From the NCBI GenBank assembly GCA_037102815.1, contig BTPP01000008.1, forward strand, positions 1,426,001-1,490,000: DNA of 64,000 bases. Reading direction: 5' to 3'. The position numbers were made by a program, and so were the translations under genes. Source of the DNA: Neurospora intermedia. Taxonomy: Eukaryota > Ascomycota > Sordariomycetes > Sordariales > Sordariaceae. A model generated the notes under the pieces. The model searched no databases, was not told where the DNA came from, and saw nothing but the letters and a program-made list of their open reading frames with translations. This document shows, one piece after another, positions 10,801-21,425 of this stretch; the first letter of the stretch is position 1, and every line of letters begins with the position of its first letter.

Positions 10801-12466
10801 TGGGTGACAGATAGGCTGGAAGATCGATCAGCAGTTGAGGTATCACGTATGGCAGTTTTCCACGTACCTGGAAGCATAATGTCGGTGAGATTGCTCAGTG
10901 ATCCTCGAAAACACCCAAGGGCTCCCCAGAAATCATTATTCGGAGAGCTTGCCATGTCGGGGCAGAACGCACAGGGATCATTGGAATCGCACTGTACAAG
11001 TTAGTCGATAGCTCCGTGGATCGCAGAGGAAATTTACTCACGCTCTTCTTCATCGTTCTACACCGTAGACAGGGCCCATTTTCCCTCAGAAGTCGAAGCT
11101 CTCCTATGGACTCCAATCGTGGCTGGCCTACTCGGCTACGCTTCAGGGGCGGAAGTAACGGGTCAACCTCGGAGTCAACCGAGCCTCTGGGAGGCCCAGG
11201 AGGCTTCTCCGGAACAAAAGAATAGCTCTTAAGGGCTTCGCGGTGATCCTTTGGTTGGCTACTCGTTGCCAGGGGAGCAAGCTGAAGGCCCGAGTTAGGA
11301 CGAGGAAGGTGATGATATGAAGAAGGTGGCTTGTGATATTCTCCATTATAGCTCGCACTCAACGGCTCAGGGAAGATCATGGGCGGGGTGCCACCGAAGG
11401 AGAGACCTGAGTCCCTCTTGTACACGGCCGCGTGCTCTTTAACATGCTGGTCCCGGTCATCTGGATGAGGATATCCGTAGATGTAATGTGTGCAACGTTC
11501 ATCCCAGCACTTGTGGGAGTGGTGTTGACGGAAAGCCAGTGGCAAGCTGTCGCGCAACCGAACGGCTTTGCAGACGGGATCGTAATGTGACAAATTCCTG
11601 TCCAGCCAAGCGGCATACCCTTCCGGTGCCTGGTCGCGATAGAACGCGTACTTGAGCACGTCAACGAATCTGGGGTCACCGAGATCAACGCCTAATGGCA
11701 ACACAGATGGGTTTAGAACAGATTCAAGACAAAACGGGCGGGACGATGGTGACCTACCGTGCTCGAGACATGCACTTTCGATACATTCGCACTGATACTG
11801 AAGTGATCTCGCTTCCTCGATGTCAGACAAGACGGGAATCTTGTCAGACAATACTGTTTACGGCGCCATCAGCACGGGTGGCGCTTGGGTCGGTCCCACA
11901 AACCGGGACGTGAAGCTAATAAAACATGACGGGATAATGGATGTAATGAGATGAAGAAAGGCAGAGGGGCGGAAAGGCTCACGATTCTCGTCGGCATATG
12001 CGCGCAGGACACGGTACTTATGGCGCAACATGTCAAGCTCCACCTTGATGTTGGGTCCATATTTCTGAGGAAGAAGAGCGGCCAGCTTGGCCTGGATCTC
12101 GGCTTGTTGGTCGAGTAAGTGCTTGATGGCGGGATCCAGGGATGGGCCATAGGGCACAGAAGAAGGTGGCGGCGCAGACGGATGAGGATGGGCGTGGGTG
12201 TGGGCGTGAGGATGTGCGTGACTGTGAGGATGAGCCACCTGTTGAGATGCAGCTACGGAGGCTGCAACGGAGCCGGGGCCGGTACCGGTAGCCGGACTGT
12301 GCCCGGGGCCGGGACCAGATCCCAGAGGTGGTGCAAGGACCGACGGTGGAGGTGGGGGCGGCGGCGCAGTTAATGAGCTACGATGGTCCGGGCGCGAGAG
12401 GGCCGGCGACTGGACCGGTTGCGCTGGCGCCGGAGGCGGAGGGGGTGCGATATGTTCGGTGGCCAT
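7853..12466 (-). CDS. Large fungal zinc-finger protein with Zn2Cys6-like cluster plus C2H2 fingers
   Basis: Five exons: 12466-11983, 11853-11758, 11691-11042, 10991-10868, 10815-7853; introns 11982-11854, 11757-11692, 11041-10992 and 10867-10816. The spliced frame closes exactly at 1438 aa. Seen: Pro/His-rich low-complexity N-terminus; a short coiled coil before the first junction; a C2H2-like unit starting CWDERC; a cysteine cluster at residues 401-437, CxxCx6Cx5CxxC then a further Cys after 16 residues, completed only by splicing exons 3 and 4; a conserved helical middle region after LPAYLSPRQ; C2H2 fingers starting YCTKC, CPIPEC, CPIESC and CPFC; and a disordered tail. Spacing of the first five Cys matches fungal Zn2Cys6 clusters, the last does not. 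Probably a nuclear DNA-binding regulator; targets unknown. The same architecture recurs in Sordariomycete hypothetical proteins, as far as I recall. Confidence 0.85.
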
Positions 12467-15400
12467 GGCGCGTGTGGATGAACAATAGCGTTGGGATTGG
12501 GGCCGGCGCTAGAGATGACGGCCGACCAGATCGCACTGCCGTGTGCGCAAGAGATGAGGCGAGCAAGATTGAGAAAGCCTCCAGACCCGACGACAACAGC
12601 AGTGATAGCGACGGGCTTGCGCGCCCAACAGGCAAAGCGGTGCGAGACTGAAAAAAAATACCGAGCACACCGAAGTCCCGTCTGGATGAAGTCCCCTCTG
12701 GATACTCCCGATGGCCCTGGGCAACCAATGTTGCACCAGCTTCAGCTTGAAAGCCCACCAGCGAACTTTTTCCAATCTTCACGCATCAACAAGGGCCTTT
12801 GTGAGTTGAATTGCGCAACATGGTAGAGACGAGACGAAGGGCTGTGACGGACTGCGGCTTGTGGAAGCTGGGGTGTTTGGGCAGCCAGCTGCGTTGCATT
12901 ACAAGGACATTCTGCTGGCGCGGACGTCGGGGCGGTACGGGGTAGTTGACGGCAGTCGGTGCTGTACGGGAGACGGAGGAAGGAATTCAGCGGATGGGCC
13001 GATGGGGAAGCGGATGGGGAAGCGGGGAGGCGGAGATAGGTGACGGGGAGGCGCGACAACGGGGGTCCTGGCCGATGGAGAAAAGTGGAGGATTTTGTTG
13101 GGTGAATGTTCGGTGCGGTGCCGTGTGGGTTTTCCGGAACTGATGTGCGTGGGCGGGTTGAAGGAAAGCTCGCTGCAGGGCCTCGGGCTGCTCAGCCTCA
13201 GGCAACGGAGATGGTTCCGCCTTGTTGGGGAGAGCACGTAAAAATCGATGTGGACGAATCCCCACGAGGGACAGGACGACAAATGTAGAATGATTTTTTT
13301 AATTTTTTTCCAAATTTTTATTTTTTTTATTTTTTTCCCCGGATGACGAGCCACTACTTAGCCAGTGCAGTGGGTTGGAATTCAAGCGGGATGTGCGAGT
13401 CCAGTCTCCCGCACTTTCATATGGCTTCAGTTGTCCGCCTGCCTGCCCCGGAGAACTGCACTACTACCTAGAGGCAGGTAGGGTAGATGGATGATCACAA
13501 GTCTTCCTGGAGCGGGAAGGTAGTGACCGCGCGGGCTGAGCTGATGCCTTGGGGCTATCACGGTCCGAACGCTGCTGACAAGTCTTATTCTCTCTTGGCT
13601 GTGACTGCCGCCGGCGCTTGTTTCTACCTCAGATTGTCTGGGCTTCCATTTGGAAGGTACCTTGTCTCAAATGATGGGTCTTTCCTTTCTCCCCGTGTGG
13701 AGCTTTTCCTGGGTGCCCGTGTAAACCGAACGGAAGGCGGCAATTGCACGAGGGGGAAGGAACAGAGACAAAGAGCGTAGAGTAGTGCGAATGTGGGAGG
13801 AGCACTCATTGGAAGGCTCTCAAAGGTAGAGGTATGGTAGGCACGTTTGACATGATTCACTGCGATAAGGACTACACTATTAACTCAACGGCGTTTCATC
13901 AGCCCCAGGTTTCTTGCGGCCACCTTCAGCCAATGGAGCAGTCGGAGGGTGTGAAGACGTCGCAAGCTTTCCTCCCGGATCCTGGGCTTCATGTTCCTTG
14001 ACAGCCAGATCAGCGCTGTGGTCTGCAGGTAGAGATGCATCCAAGCTGCCGACTATTTGACAGCTAGGCACAGCTAGAGGGTTCTGGCCGCAGCCGGAGC
14101 TTCAGGTTTCTCTGGCTAATATAGCTGGAATCATCAGGCCACCCGACCAATATCTGTTAACCTAACGATTCTCAAGCAATTCTTATTTTCCCGTCTCTTG
14201 TTTTCTTCCACACCTGCCTCTGCTCCTGTCCTGTCATCCTGTGCGTAAATCTCCGTCCTCTGGAGGACAACGGCTACTCTCGGACTGGATGCTCAAGTCA
14301 AATCCTCCAGCTCAGCTTGGACGCGCATGCGTATGCCACCACCATATCCACTCCCTGATCCATCCATCCCGCTGCACAGCTCACTGCATGTCTGCAAGTG
14401 CAGTCCACCACACATGCACATGTATATTACACCTGAGCTCTCAAAACGACAAATGGGACTTCCACTCGGCTAGCCACTTCCTCCTCATGGAACCCCCCCT
14501 TCGGCGGGAGAAGCAGAGCCGGTCAAATTGACTGGACGCCTCAACGCCATGGGAGTGAGAGAAAGAGTCGCGATGTGAAAATGGAACTCGCCGTGATAGG
14601 GCTCGCTCACGGAGCCTTACCGCATCTGGGCTAGCATACTATGTACATGTGCTGATCTTGGCGAGGTCTCGACGACCGTTGAAAAGCGTGCCCGGGCCAT
14701 GTCCGGCGGGGGGGAAGCTCATTCTCCCGCCCAGGAAGTGGCCAACCATCCAATCAATGACCAGCGTCATTTGGCATTGGGGATGAGGTGGATGCCAGCC
14801 GTATGTAGTGCAGAACTCCACTGGAGCTTGCTGTGGGGTAGGAGCTCCGCTTCCCGCTCAGTCCCGCCCGTCTCCGGCTCCGTCTTCACCATTGCTTTCG
14901 TGTGTGACGGAAGGCCCACTGCAACACAACATCATGCTCCATTTCCATTTCAGCCAGGCAGTCACAGCCTCTGGCCCTCTGCACGCCTCTTGCCAACCAA
15001 TGCCAACGTTTGTGTGTCTCTTCGTTCAAGTTGTCTGTTCTCACGGCAGACGCCATTTGCCCTGGAGAGAAGCGGGTCGGTCTTCGTCTGTCATGACTTC
15101 CCGCTGCCAGCTGGCCGGCCATATCGACGTCTGTCTTTGCCCGCGCCTTTAAGACGGCACGTCAACAAAGCTATGCAAGTGTCGAAAGCTACGACTTTGA
15201 CGAATTTCAAGCCCGCTCTCTCAAGGCAAGTTGTTGGCTCCTTCACTCGACGCCTAGTCTGAATAGGGGAGACGCATGTAACCCATGGTTCACGTCACAT
15301 CGGTACAGACGATTACGCATGAGAATAAGAAGCGGTACGGCGGCTTGGAAACTAGGTACCTACCTCTCAATTGATGGGATATGGGTTGGGCGGACAACAG

Positions 15401-16963
15401 GACGGGTTGTAGGTGGTGATGTTGAAAGGCTTACAGCACTCACTTATGCCCTCCCTGTTTAAACCGTACAGCATGAACTCTTCTCACTTAGACCCATGGA
15501 GAACCGTCAACAGCATCGACACTAGGAAACTCTCTCATCGATGGCGACTCTCGTCTTCCGCAACGCAAGTCTCAGCTGGTCCCAGGACACCAGTATCCTC
15601 GGCACTTCTCGGACTGCCGTGCTTCAACGGCGTGACATCGGCCCATCCTTGAGCAATATGTACAGTGTACCGCTACCTTGCGAGCCTCCATGGTCACATT
15701 GAGTTGAGGAGCTGAGTTCCGATACTGGCCAGATCCCACCGAGCAGACTTGGTTCGAGAAGAAACGAACATATGGATTCTCCCAAGTTATCCGCAAGCGT
15801 CCACTAGATTTCTACAAGGTATTTTCCACCACATCCAACATCATGAACGCCAAAAAGACCGGTCATGAGCAAAGGTGGCCAACTTCACACGCAAATACTC
15901 AACCCAAGACTGCAGCTAGCTCAAATTGCAAGTGAACCTAGCGAGTGTGGTCTATGATCATCCTGCACAGACCTAAATGGCCCATATCCTATCCAAGAAA
16001 CCTTATTGAATCGCGGTCCTTTACAGACATCCATTCAAGGCGGACGGCCAAGAAGTCTTATCATACGGGGGTGTTATACTCCATCCTTAAGATCCTGATT
16101 GGCACTTTGGGGACAATAAACCATGTCCCTCTTGCCCATTCGTTCTCCAACAACACCACGAGCATTCGCTGCGTAGAATGGTACGAGCTCAACGGTCTTT
16201 CAGTTTCTGTCGTTTGAATCGGACATAATGGGTAGCATGGACTATTTGACAAGGTTTCTTCTCGTTCATACTCTGGGAGGCGATAGGGCCGGTGCGGCTG
16301 GCTGGCGCCTTGTGCACCCGATAGATGCGCTCAGCTGGTGACCTTGTCTTTGCGAGCCTCTTGAGATTTTGCTACATGATGTACAGCGAGATGATTTCAT
16401 GTGTCTGCCTTGTTGAGTTACTGAAGGTTTCTTTTTCGTGACTTCGTCGTTCTACGTCGCCGGCTCTCGGGTAAGGAGCATGTCAACGGCGTCCATTGCA
16501 ATGGCCTCATCTACCGACGGACGGCACATTAGTTGGATGCGATACGCATGTCCACCCTCTTATTACTCGCTCGTCTTATCGACATGATCTTCGAGTTACC
16601 ATCTACATATCGCCTTCGTATTGAAAATGTAGCCACGACCACTGAGTGAATGTGTTAACCATTCATCTGAGCAGGTTCTTCAACTCGTTTCCTTGTATCT
16701 TCCTGCTTGTAAAGGGGTGGGTTCCACTTAGCGCGATGGCTTAACAAGTTCCCATTCAAGAACTCACATTCCTCTTGGGAAAACCTACCTGCACCCCACG
16801 GTTTCCTACAGGTGCTTGGGCTATAACTTCAGATGTCCTTACTTATAAGTAACAACCACCATTGTCCTGCCACTTATAATCTTGTATTGTGAGCTTGATA
16901 GTGCTGAATCCACATACCAGAGCAATGATTAGATTTCATCTCAAATTATGGCCTTATTATCAA
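12467..16963. other. 4.5-kb gene-free region upstream of the zinc-finger gene
   Basis: Holds the promoter and leader of the zinc-finger gene (near 12467-13400) and the 3' flank of the CENP-B-type gene at the far end. An A/T-homopolymer-rich stretch lies at 13292-13336 and a perfect 10-bp palindrome ACTTATAAGT near 16848. The 187-codon frame at 14699-15262 and others show no domain. No tRNA or 5S rRNA pattern was recognised. Confidence 0.5.
13292..13336. repeat. Interrupted poly-T/A tract
   Basis: Four T-runs separated by one to three A or C bases, in the presumed promoter of the zinc-finger gene. Such tracts often disfavour nucleosomes. Confidence 0.7.
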
Positions 16964-17767
16964 CTAGACGTGCTGACGCAGTGGTGGTGCCGTCGTCGTT
17001 GCCGTGGCAACCCTTCTACGCTTGGGACCCTCCTTTGAGGCATCACGAGCTTCCAGAATCGCTTCTACCCGTGCAAATCTATTGTTACCCCCTTCTTTAA
17101 CCTTCCTTTTACCCCTGGGCTTCATTGAGTCTAGTTGAGTCTGTAAATATTGAATCTGGTGATCTTTTGCAGCGAGCTCAGCGTTCTTGATATCCAGGGA
17201 CTTGGCTGCCTTGGTGTAAAGAGTCCTGACATTACGGTTAAGATCAGATATCTCGTTGTGAATGCCTTCCAGCATATCCCTGGACTTCTGGGGAGTCTTG
17301 AATATATTATTGGCCTCAGATATCTCGTCCCTAGGTGGCGTTTTAGGTGGCGATGGCTGGGTTGGCAAGTCACCGTCATCAACAGAACCTCTGACTCTGG
17401 CTGACTCGAGTGGCTTGGAAAGCTTGGTCTTGATATCGGGATTTCTTGCCAGGAAGCGATCGATCCAACGGGCGCCCAGCTTATCATTGTCACCTCCTCT
17501 TTTCAATATCGACGTCGCAATCCCTGATACTTGACGACGGTTGGGAGCTCGGCCAGCCTTCTCTTCATTCAATATCCATTTGCATAAGAAGGATTCTTGA
17601 GCGGGGGACAGCCGTTGTCGGGGTATTTTGGCTGCACGAAGGGAGGGAGTGCCTCGCATGCGGTCGGAGATGGTGGATTGGGGTACGCCGTACTTCTTGG
17701 CTGCTGCACGCTGGGAAAGTCCATTACGGACCTCAGAGATCGCTTGATCGAGCAAAGACGAAGCCAT
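16964..17767 (-). CDS. CENP-B/Tc5-type DNA-binding protein lacking the DDE transposase domain
   Basis: Single-exon 267-aa frame, ATG at 17767, TAG at 16964. Seen: Pipsqueak-type helix-turn-helix at residues 6-40 (LSQRAAAKKYGVPQSTISDR), then a CENP-B/Tc5-type helix-turn-helix at about 50-120 (CKWILNEEKAG, ARWIDRFLARNP). This tandem is the N-terminal DNA-binding half of pogo/Fot1 transposases. The protein continues with a Pro-rich linker, a coiled coil (about 160-215) and basic C-terminal patches (KPRGKRKVK, KEGPKRRR) that could be nuclear signals. There is no DDE catalytic domain in frame or downstream. It is either a domesticated DNA-binding protein or a truncated element; the intact frame and added coiled coil favour the former. 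No terminal repeats were found around it. Confidence 0.85.
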   Translation of the reverse strand: MASSLLDQAISEVRNGLSQRAAAKKYGVPQSTISDRMRGTPSLRAAKIPRQRLSPAQESFLCKWILNEEKAGRAPNRRQVSGIATSILKRGGDNDKLGARWIDRFLARNPDIKTKLSKPLESARVRGSVDDGDLPTQPSPPKTPPRDEISEANNIFKTPQKSRDMLEGIHNEISDLNRNVRTLYTKAAKSLDIKNAELAAKDHQIQYLQTQLDSMKPRGKRKVKEGGNNRFARVEAILEARDASKEGPKRRRVATATTTAPPLRQHV

Positions 17768-17882
17768 CGCGATAGAAACGAGTCAAATCGAGGGTGTTTT
17801 GGTCGAGTTTTTGTTGTTGTTGTTGAAAGAATGAGGGTATCTGGTTGAATGGGGGAATGGCGGTGTGGGGAATGCGACCGAG

Positions 17883-17885
<3 letters not shown>

Positions 17886-17918
<33 letters not shown>
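17886..17918. repeat. Poly-G tract (33)
   Basis: Uninterrupted run of 33 G on the plus strand (C on the coding strand of the CENP-B-type gene), about 120 bp before its start codon. Exact length may suffer from sequencing error. Confidence 0.85.
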
Positions 17919-17919
<1 letters not shown>

Positions 17920-18111
17920 GACCGGGGTTGGGGTCGCGACGTGTAGTTATCACCTAGTTGCAATCACAGCGCTGTACTCTGCGACCGTCTTGCAAATACT
18001 GTACGTCTACATTTTCAATGGGAAGTAGTGTCCTGAAAGTGGGCGTTATAACTCGAGGTCTGTATTGGATACTCATTTCTGAAGGGGACTGCTGGCGTTG
18101 AAAGGAGAAGA

Positions 18112-18152
18112 GAAAAAAAAATCGAGAAAAAAGAAAAAAAAGAAAAAAAAAA
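18112..18152. repeat. A-rich tract with G interruptions
   Basis: Runs of six to ten A separated by G or TCG, downstream of the HeLo-like gene. Confidence 0.75.
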
Positions 18153-18840
18153 CCAACCTCCGAAAGTCTTTGTGGAATAAGGTACGCGCAGAAAATCGCG
18201 GGGCGTGGACACCTAGCTTTTCCCTTGCTCTTCATTGACCTGAATTTTGTCCTGTCATCTAGCTCCATGCTTCAAGAGTTGTTCAGAAAAAGTCACCAAG
18301 ATTCAGACCAGTTCTGCGATTCAAGAAGTGAAACATATCATCAAGAAGATAAGTAGAAAATCATGTTGGGATCCACCACATTGTTTACACCGTACTTAGC
18401 AGCTCTTCTAGATGTGTTTGGCTGTGACTCAGCCGCCCATGCATTATTGCACTTGTTCACACCCGGTTTGGTTAACTTCTAGACTCTTTTTGTGTCAACA
18501 TGGGGCCAAGGAGATGTTCTTATCTTACTGATAGTGAGTGTTCTTTCCTGAGTGAAGTTTCAGAAGATTGTGTTTCTCGGTCTGTGCTGATGATGTCTTG
18601 CAGAAGGTTCGAAGCATGGCATCTGGCCATAGTTGGGCCTCTTCTCGAACGGACGAAGTTGATATTGGATTTGCATAAATATGTGATATTGAAAATGCTC
18701 AATATTTCGTTGACAGAGACACTTCGAGTTGATAGAGTTTTCCTCGACATTGAGCGATGAGTTAGGACCATAAGATGTTGCACTGACGATTTGACTGAAA
18801 CCCATGATATTTATATGTGCTAACCTAGGTAGGTACTTGC

Positions 18841-20988
18841 TCATAATTCCATGGACTTGTCGAGCGCCTCCTGCAGCATGGATATCACTCCGACATAGAA
18901 CTCCTGACAGAACTTCTCGCTCTGCAACCCTTCGATGTTGATGAAACTCTCCAGACACCGCGTTACCGCCGAGGTGTATTCTGGTCCCGCTTCTGCGAGA
19001 ACCGCGCCCTCGAATTCCTTACCAAGTTTGTGTTTCTCCATGTAGTCATTCAAACTCATCGCTGCAATGTTGTTGTTTACGGTGTCGCTAGTAGATTGCC
19101 CTGCTTCAGGTGTAGCAGCACCCTGCTCGTCTGATGGTGACTTCATGTCCAACTCGTTGATTACCCGCCCAAGCATAATCTGTATCAAGATCAGACCAAA
19201 GGAGAAGACGGTTGTTTCTCTTTTTCGGGATCTTGGTATGAAACCAGTTGTCCGGGGCATTGCAGAGGAAGCGGCAGACAACGGCATTGACTTCTTGATG
19301 AAAGGACGGTAAGGAAACCCAGATGAAAAATTAGAGTCTGAGGGCTCATCTTCAAGGCGGAACCAGATATCATCAAGTGTGATGATCTTCGGCAGCCATG
19401 GGCTACTGTAGAGGTGAAGGATGTTGACGGCAATGCTGACGGCTAGCTGAAGTTGGTCTTGGAACTCTAGCCAAATTAGAGGTCCGTTACTCCCCTGCTG
19501 GAGACAAGCATCATGCGTTCGGTTGAGTAGTTGACGCAAGGTCAAACTAGATGGCAAATCGCTCGGTTGCCAGCGAAGAGGAGGGGGGGCCTCGGGTATG
19601 TGTTGGTCTTTGAACATCAGCGGTGTTTGAGCGTACAGTCCAAACCGGCGCTCAGGATCTTCACGATCCATGATATTTCCATAAAAAACCCGCCCATGGT
19701 TTGTAGCAGGAGATTTTTCATGCCTTCGAATGAGTTGACATATTCCATCAACAGAACTCGGCGCCAATGTCTTGACGCAGCCCACAGCCTGTTGTTTACC
19801 TCTAGGCTCGATGATCATATTCAAAGAACCTTTGATCATCGCGTTGACTGCCTTTCCCTTACTTTCTATCCTCTGCAAAGCATGCCGTAAGAGTGACTGA
19901 GATCCTCGCCTATTTGAACCCTCTGGGTATCGTTCAGCTATTTTTGATTGCCCAATTTTGTGTGATAACTGTCTCGCAGGCTTAGTTGATGATGAGCGGA
20001 GGCTCAGTGTTCTTGGTACGTGGTCGTCGGCTTTACGACTACCGAGACTGACGATACTAATCGAGAGATTATGCCAGCGCGATGGTTCTGCCGTAGACCC
20101 AACTGATATTGAGCCATTTGTATACAGCTCCAACGACACTGAAAAATCCAGATCCTTGGCCATTTCATCCTCAGTACTGCCGGGATCCATCTCCAAAGGT
20201 CTTGGGTTGAGCTTGAAGCATGCATCGTGTGGTCTTGCACAGCAGGCTGCTGTAGCTCCATCAAGAGCATTGGACAGGCTTTGTGAAATATCTCGCAATA
20301 GCTGGGTGAAGCGCCACTGAGAGCGATACCGTCGGTGAGGCTCTAACCCTTTGTTGAGCTCGACAAGCCGGTAGAGGCTTGAGTTTGTCGATTGAATTTT
20401 CGCAATAACTGCATCATAATCTTCCTTCTTCAGAGTGAAAGCTGTCCTCCTTTTGATCTCATGTAGGATGTCGTCTTTGGTGAAGAGTGAACACTACCCT
20501 TGGCAGTCAGCGCTACATGTATGCTTCCTAGAGGTATAGTGTTGTAGCGTCCACACCTCTGTTGGAGATTATGGAGAAGGAGCGTAGGTTTCTTTGTGCA
20601 TCACACGTACCTTGAGGTCTGGGCCAAGTCCTAGCTTTATCACCAGCTCATCTACCAGTTTCTTTAGGTTCTGTATTCCACTTTCGATGGACGAATACGA
20701 CTGTCCCAGCCGAAGACGAAGTGCTCGATTGAACTGCTCTCCCTTCCATTCGTGGCCAAAAGGATCCTTCAACATTATGTCAACCTTGCAGGTGGGCGCG
20801 ATGCCCTGAAGTAGCAATTCGCAAGTGCATGTCAAGATGCAATGCTCGTTTGTCAAATCCGACTCGAGGGCATGGATGAATCGTAGGGCGTCCTTATAGG
20901 AGGATAGGGCCTTTTTGTAGGTTTGTAATGTCTTAACCGCAATGGGAAGTACTCCCAGAACGAGACCTGCAACTTCTAGACCTGACAT
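18841..20988 (-). CDS. HeLo-like N-terminal domain / DUF7580 protein
   Basis: Two exons, 20988-20611 and 20493-18841; intron 20610-20494 (GTACGT...GGGTAG), phase 0. Spliced product 676 aa. The N-terminus (MSGLEVAGLVLGVLPIAVKT, helical through about residue 120) matches the HeLo-like leader of many fungal STAND and incompatibility-related proteins. The remaining ~550 residues fit the fungal DUF7580 family: helical region with RYRSQWRF, then a C-terminal half with LPSSLTLRQLL, LQLAVSIAVNILHLY, a WLPK...ITLDDIWF stretch and ETTVFSFGLILIQIMLG (552-569). The last motif recalls the DVWSFGVIL segment of protein kinases, but no catalytic Lys or HRD/DFG was seen, so a kinase-like fold without activity is only a guess. 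Divergent from the AcuF-like gene with 437 bp between start codons. Function unknown; fungal self/non-self recognition is a plausible context. Confidence 0.75.
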
Positions 20989-21425
20989 CGCCGGTGATCT
21001 ATGTTGAGCAGTGTGGTAAGGATAGCTGTCAAAACTTGTGATATGTTGTCAGACTCCATTATTAATGCGCAAACCTCACAAGGAGTGACGAGCTTCGCTG
21101 AGCAAGGTGCAGAATGCCGACAACCCCTCTTCCACTCTTGTGGCGCCAATAGAGAGCAGTTTGGTCGGGCTTACGGAAATACTAGGCAGCATCCAGCCAC
21201 TTGGAGAGCTCAACACTAACTGGTAGGTATGGTGTGGAAATTGATGCCTGATTCTTACCTCTAGGCATGAAATAAAGGTCGAAATCGAGATTTAATTGGA
21301 GTACTCCAATACTTCGCGTCCTTGCTTGACGCACAACCTGTTCAGTAGCGTCCGCTGGCATCTTGCTGTAGAATCCGCGATTCATCCTCAGTCATTGATT
21401 ATATATAGAAAAACACTTCTCAAGG
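20989..21425. promoter_or_regulatory. Shared divergent promoter region
   Basis: 437 bp between the start codons of the HeLo-like/DUF7580 gene (-) and the AcuF-like C2H2 gene (+). It contains no supported coding sequence, so both promoters must lie here. No specific factor sites were identified. Confidence 0.6.

Larger units (their letters stand above)
17768..18840. other. Intergenic with G33 and A-rich tracts
   Basis: Upstream DNA of the CENP-B-type gene and 3' flank of the HeLo-like/DUF7580 gene. Contains the G33 run about 120 bp upstream of the first gene's ATG and an A-rich tract at 18112-18152. No supported gene. Confidence 0.55.

Noticed and set aside
14699-15262. 187-codon frame in the gene-free region
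   Set aside because: Cys/Trp/Ser-rich with no recognisable motif, conserved-looking segment or splice partners.
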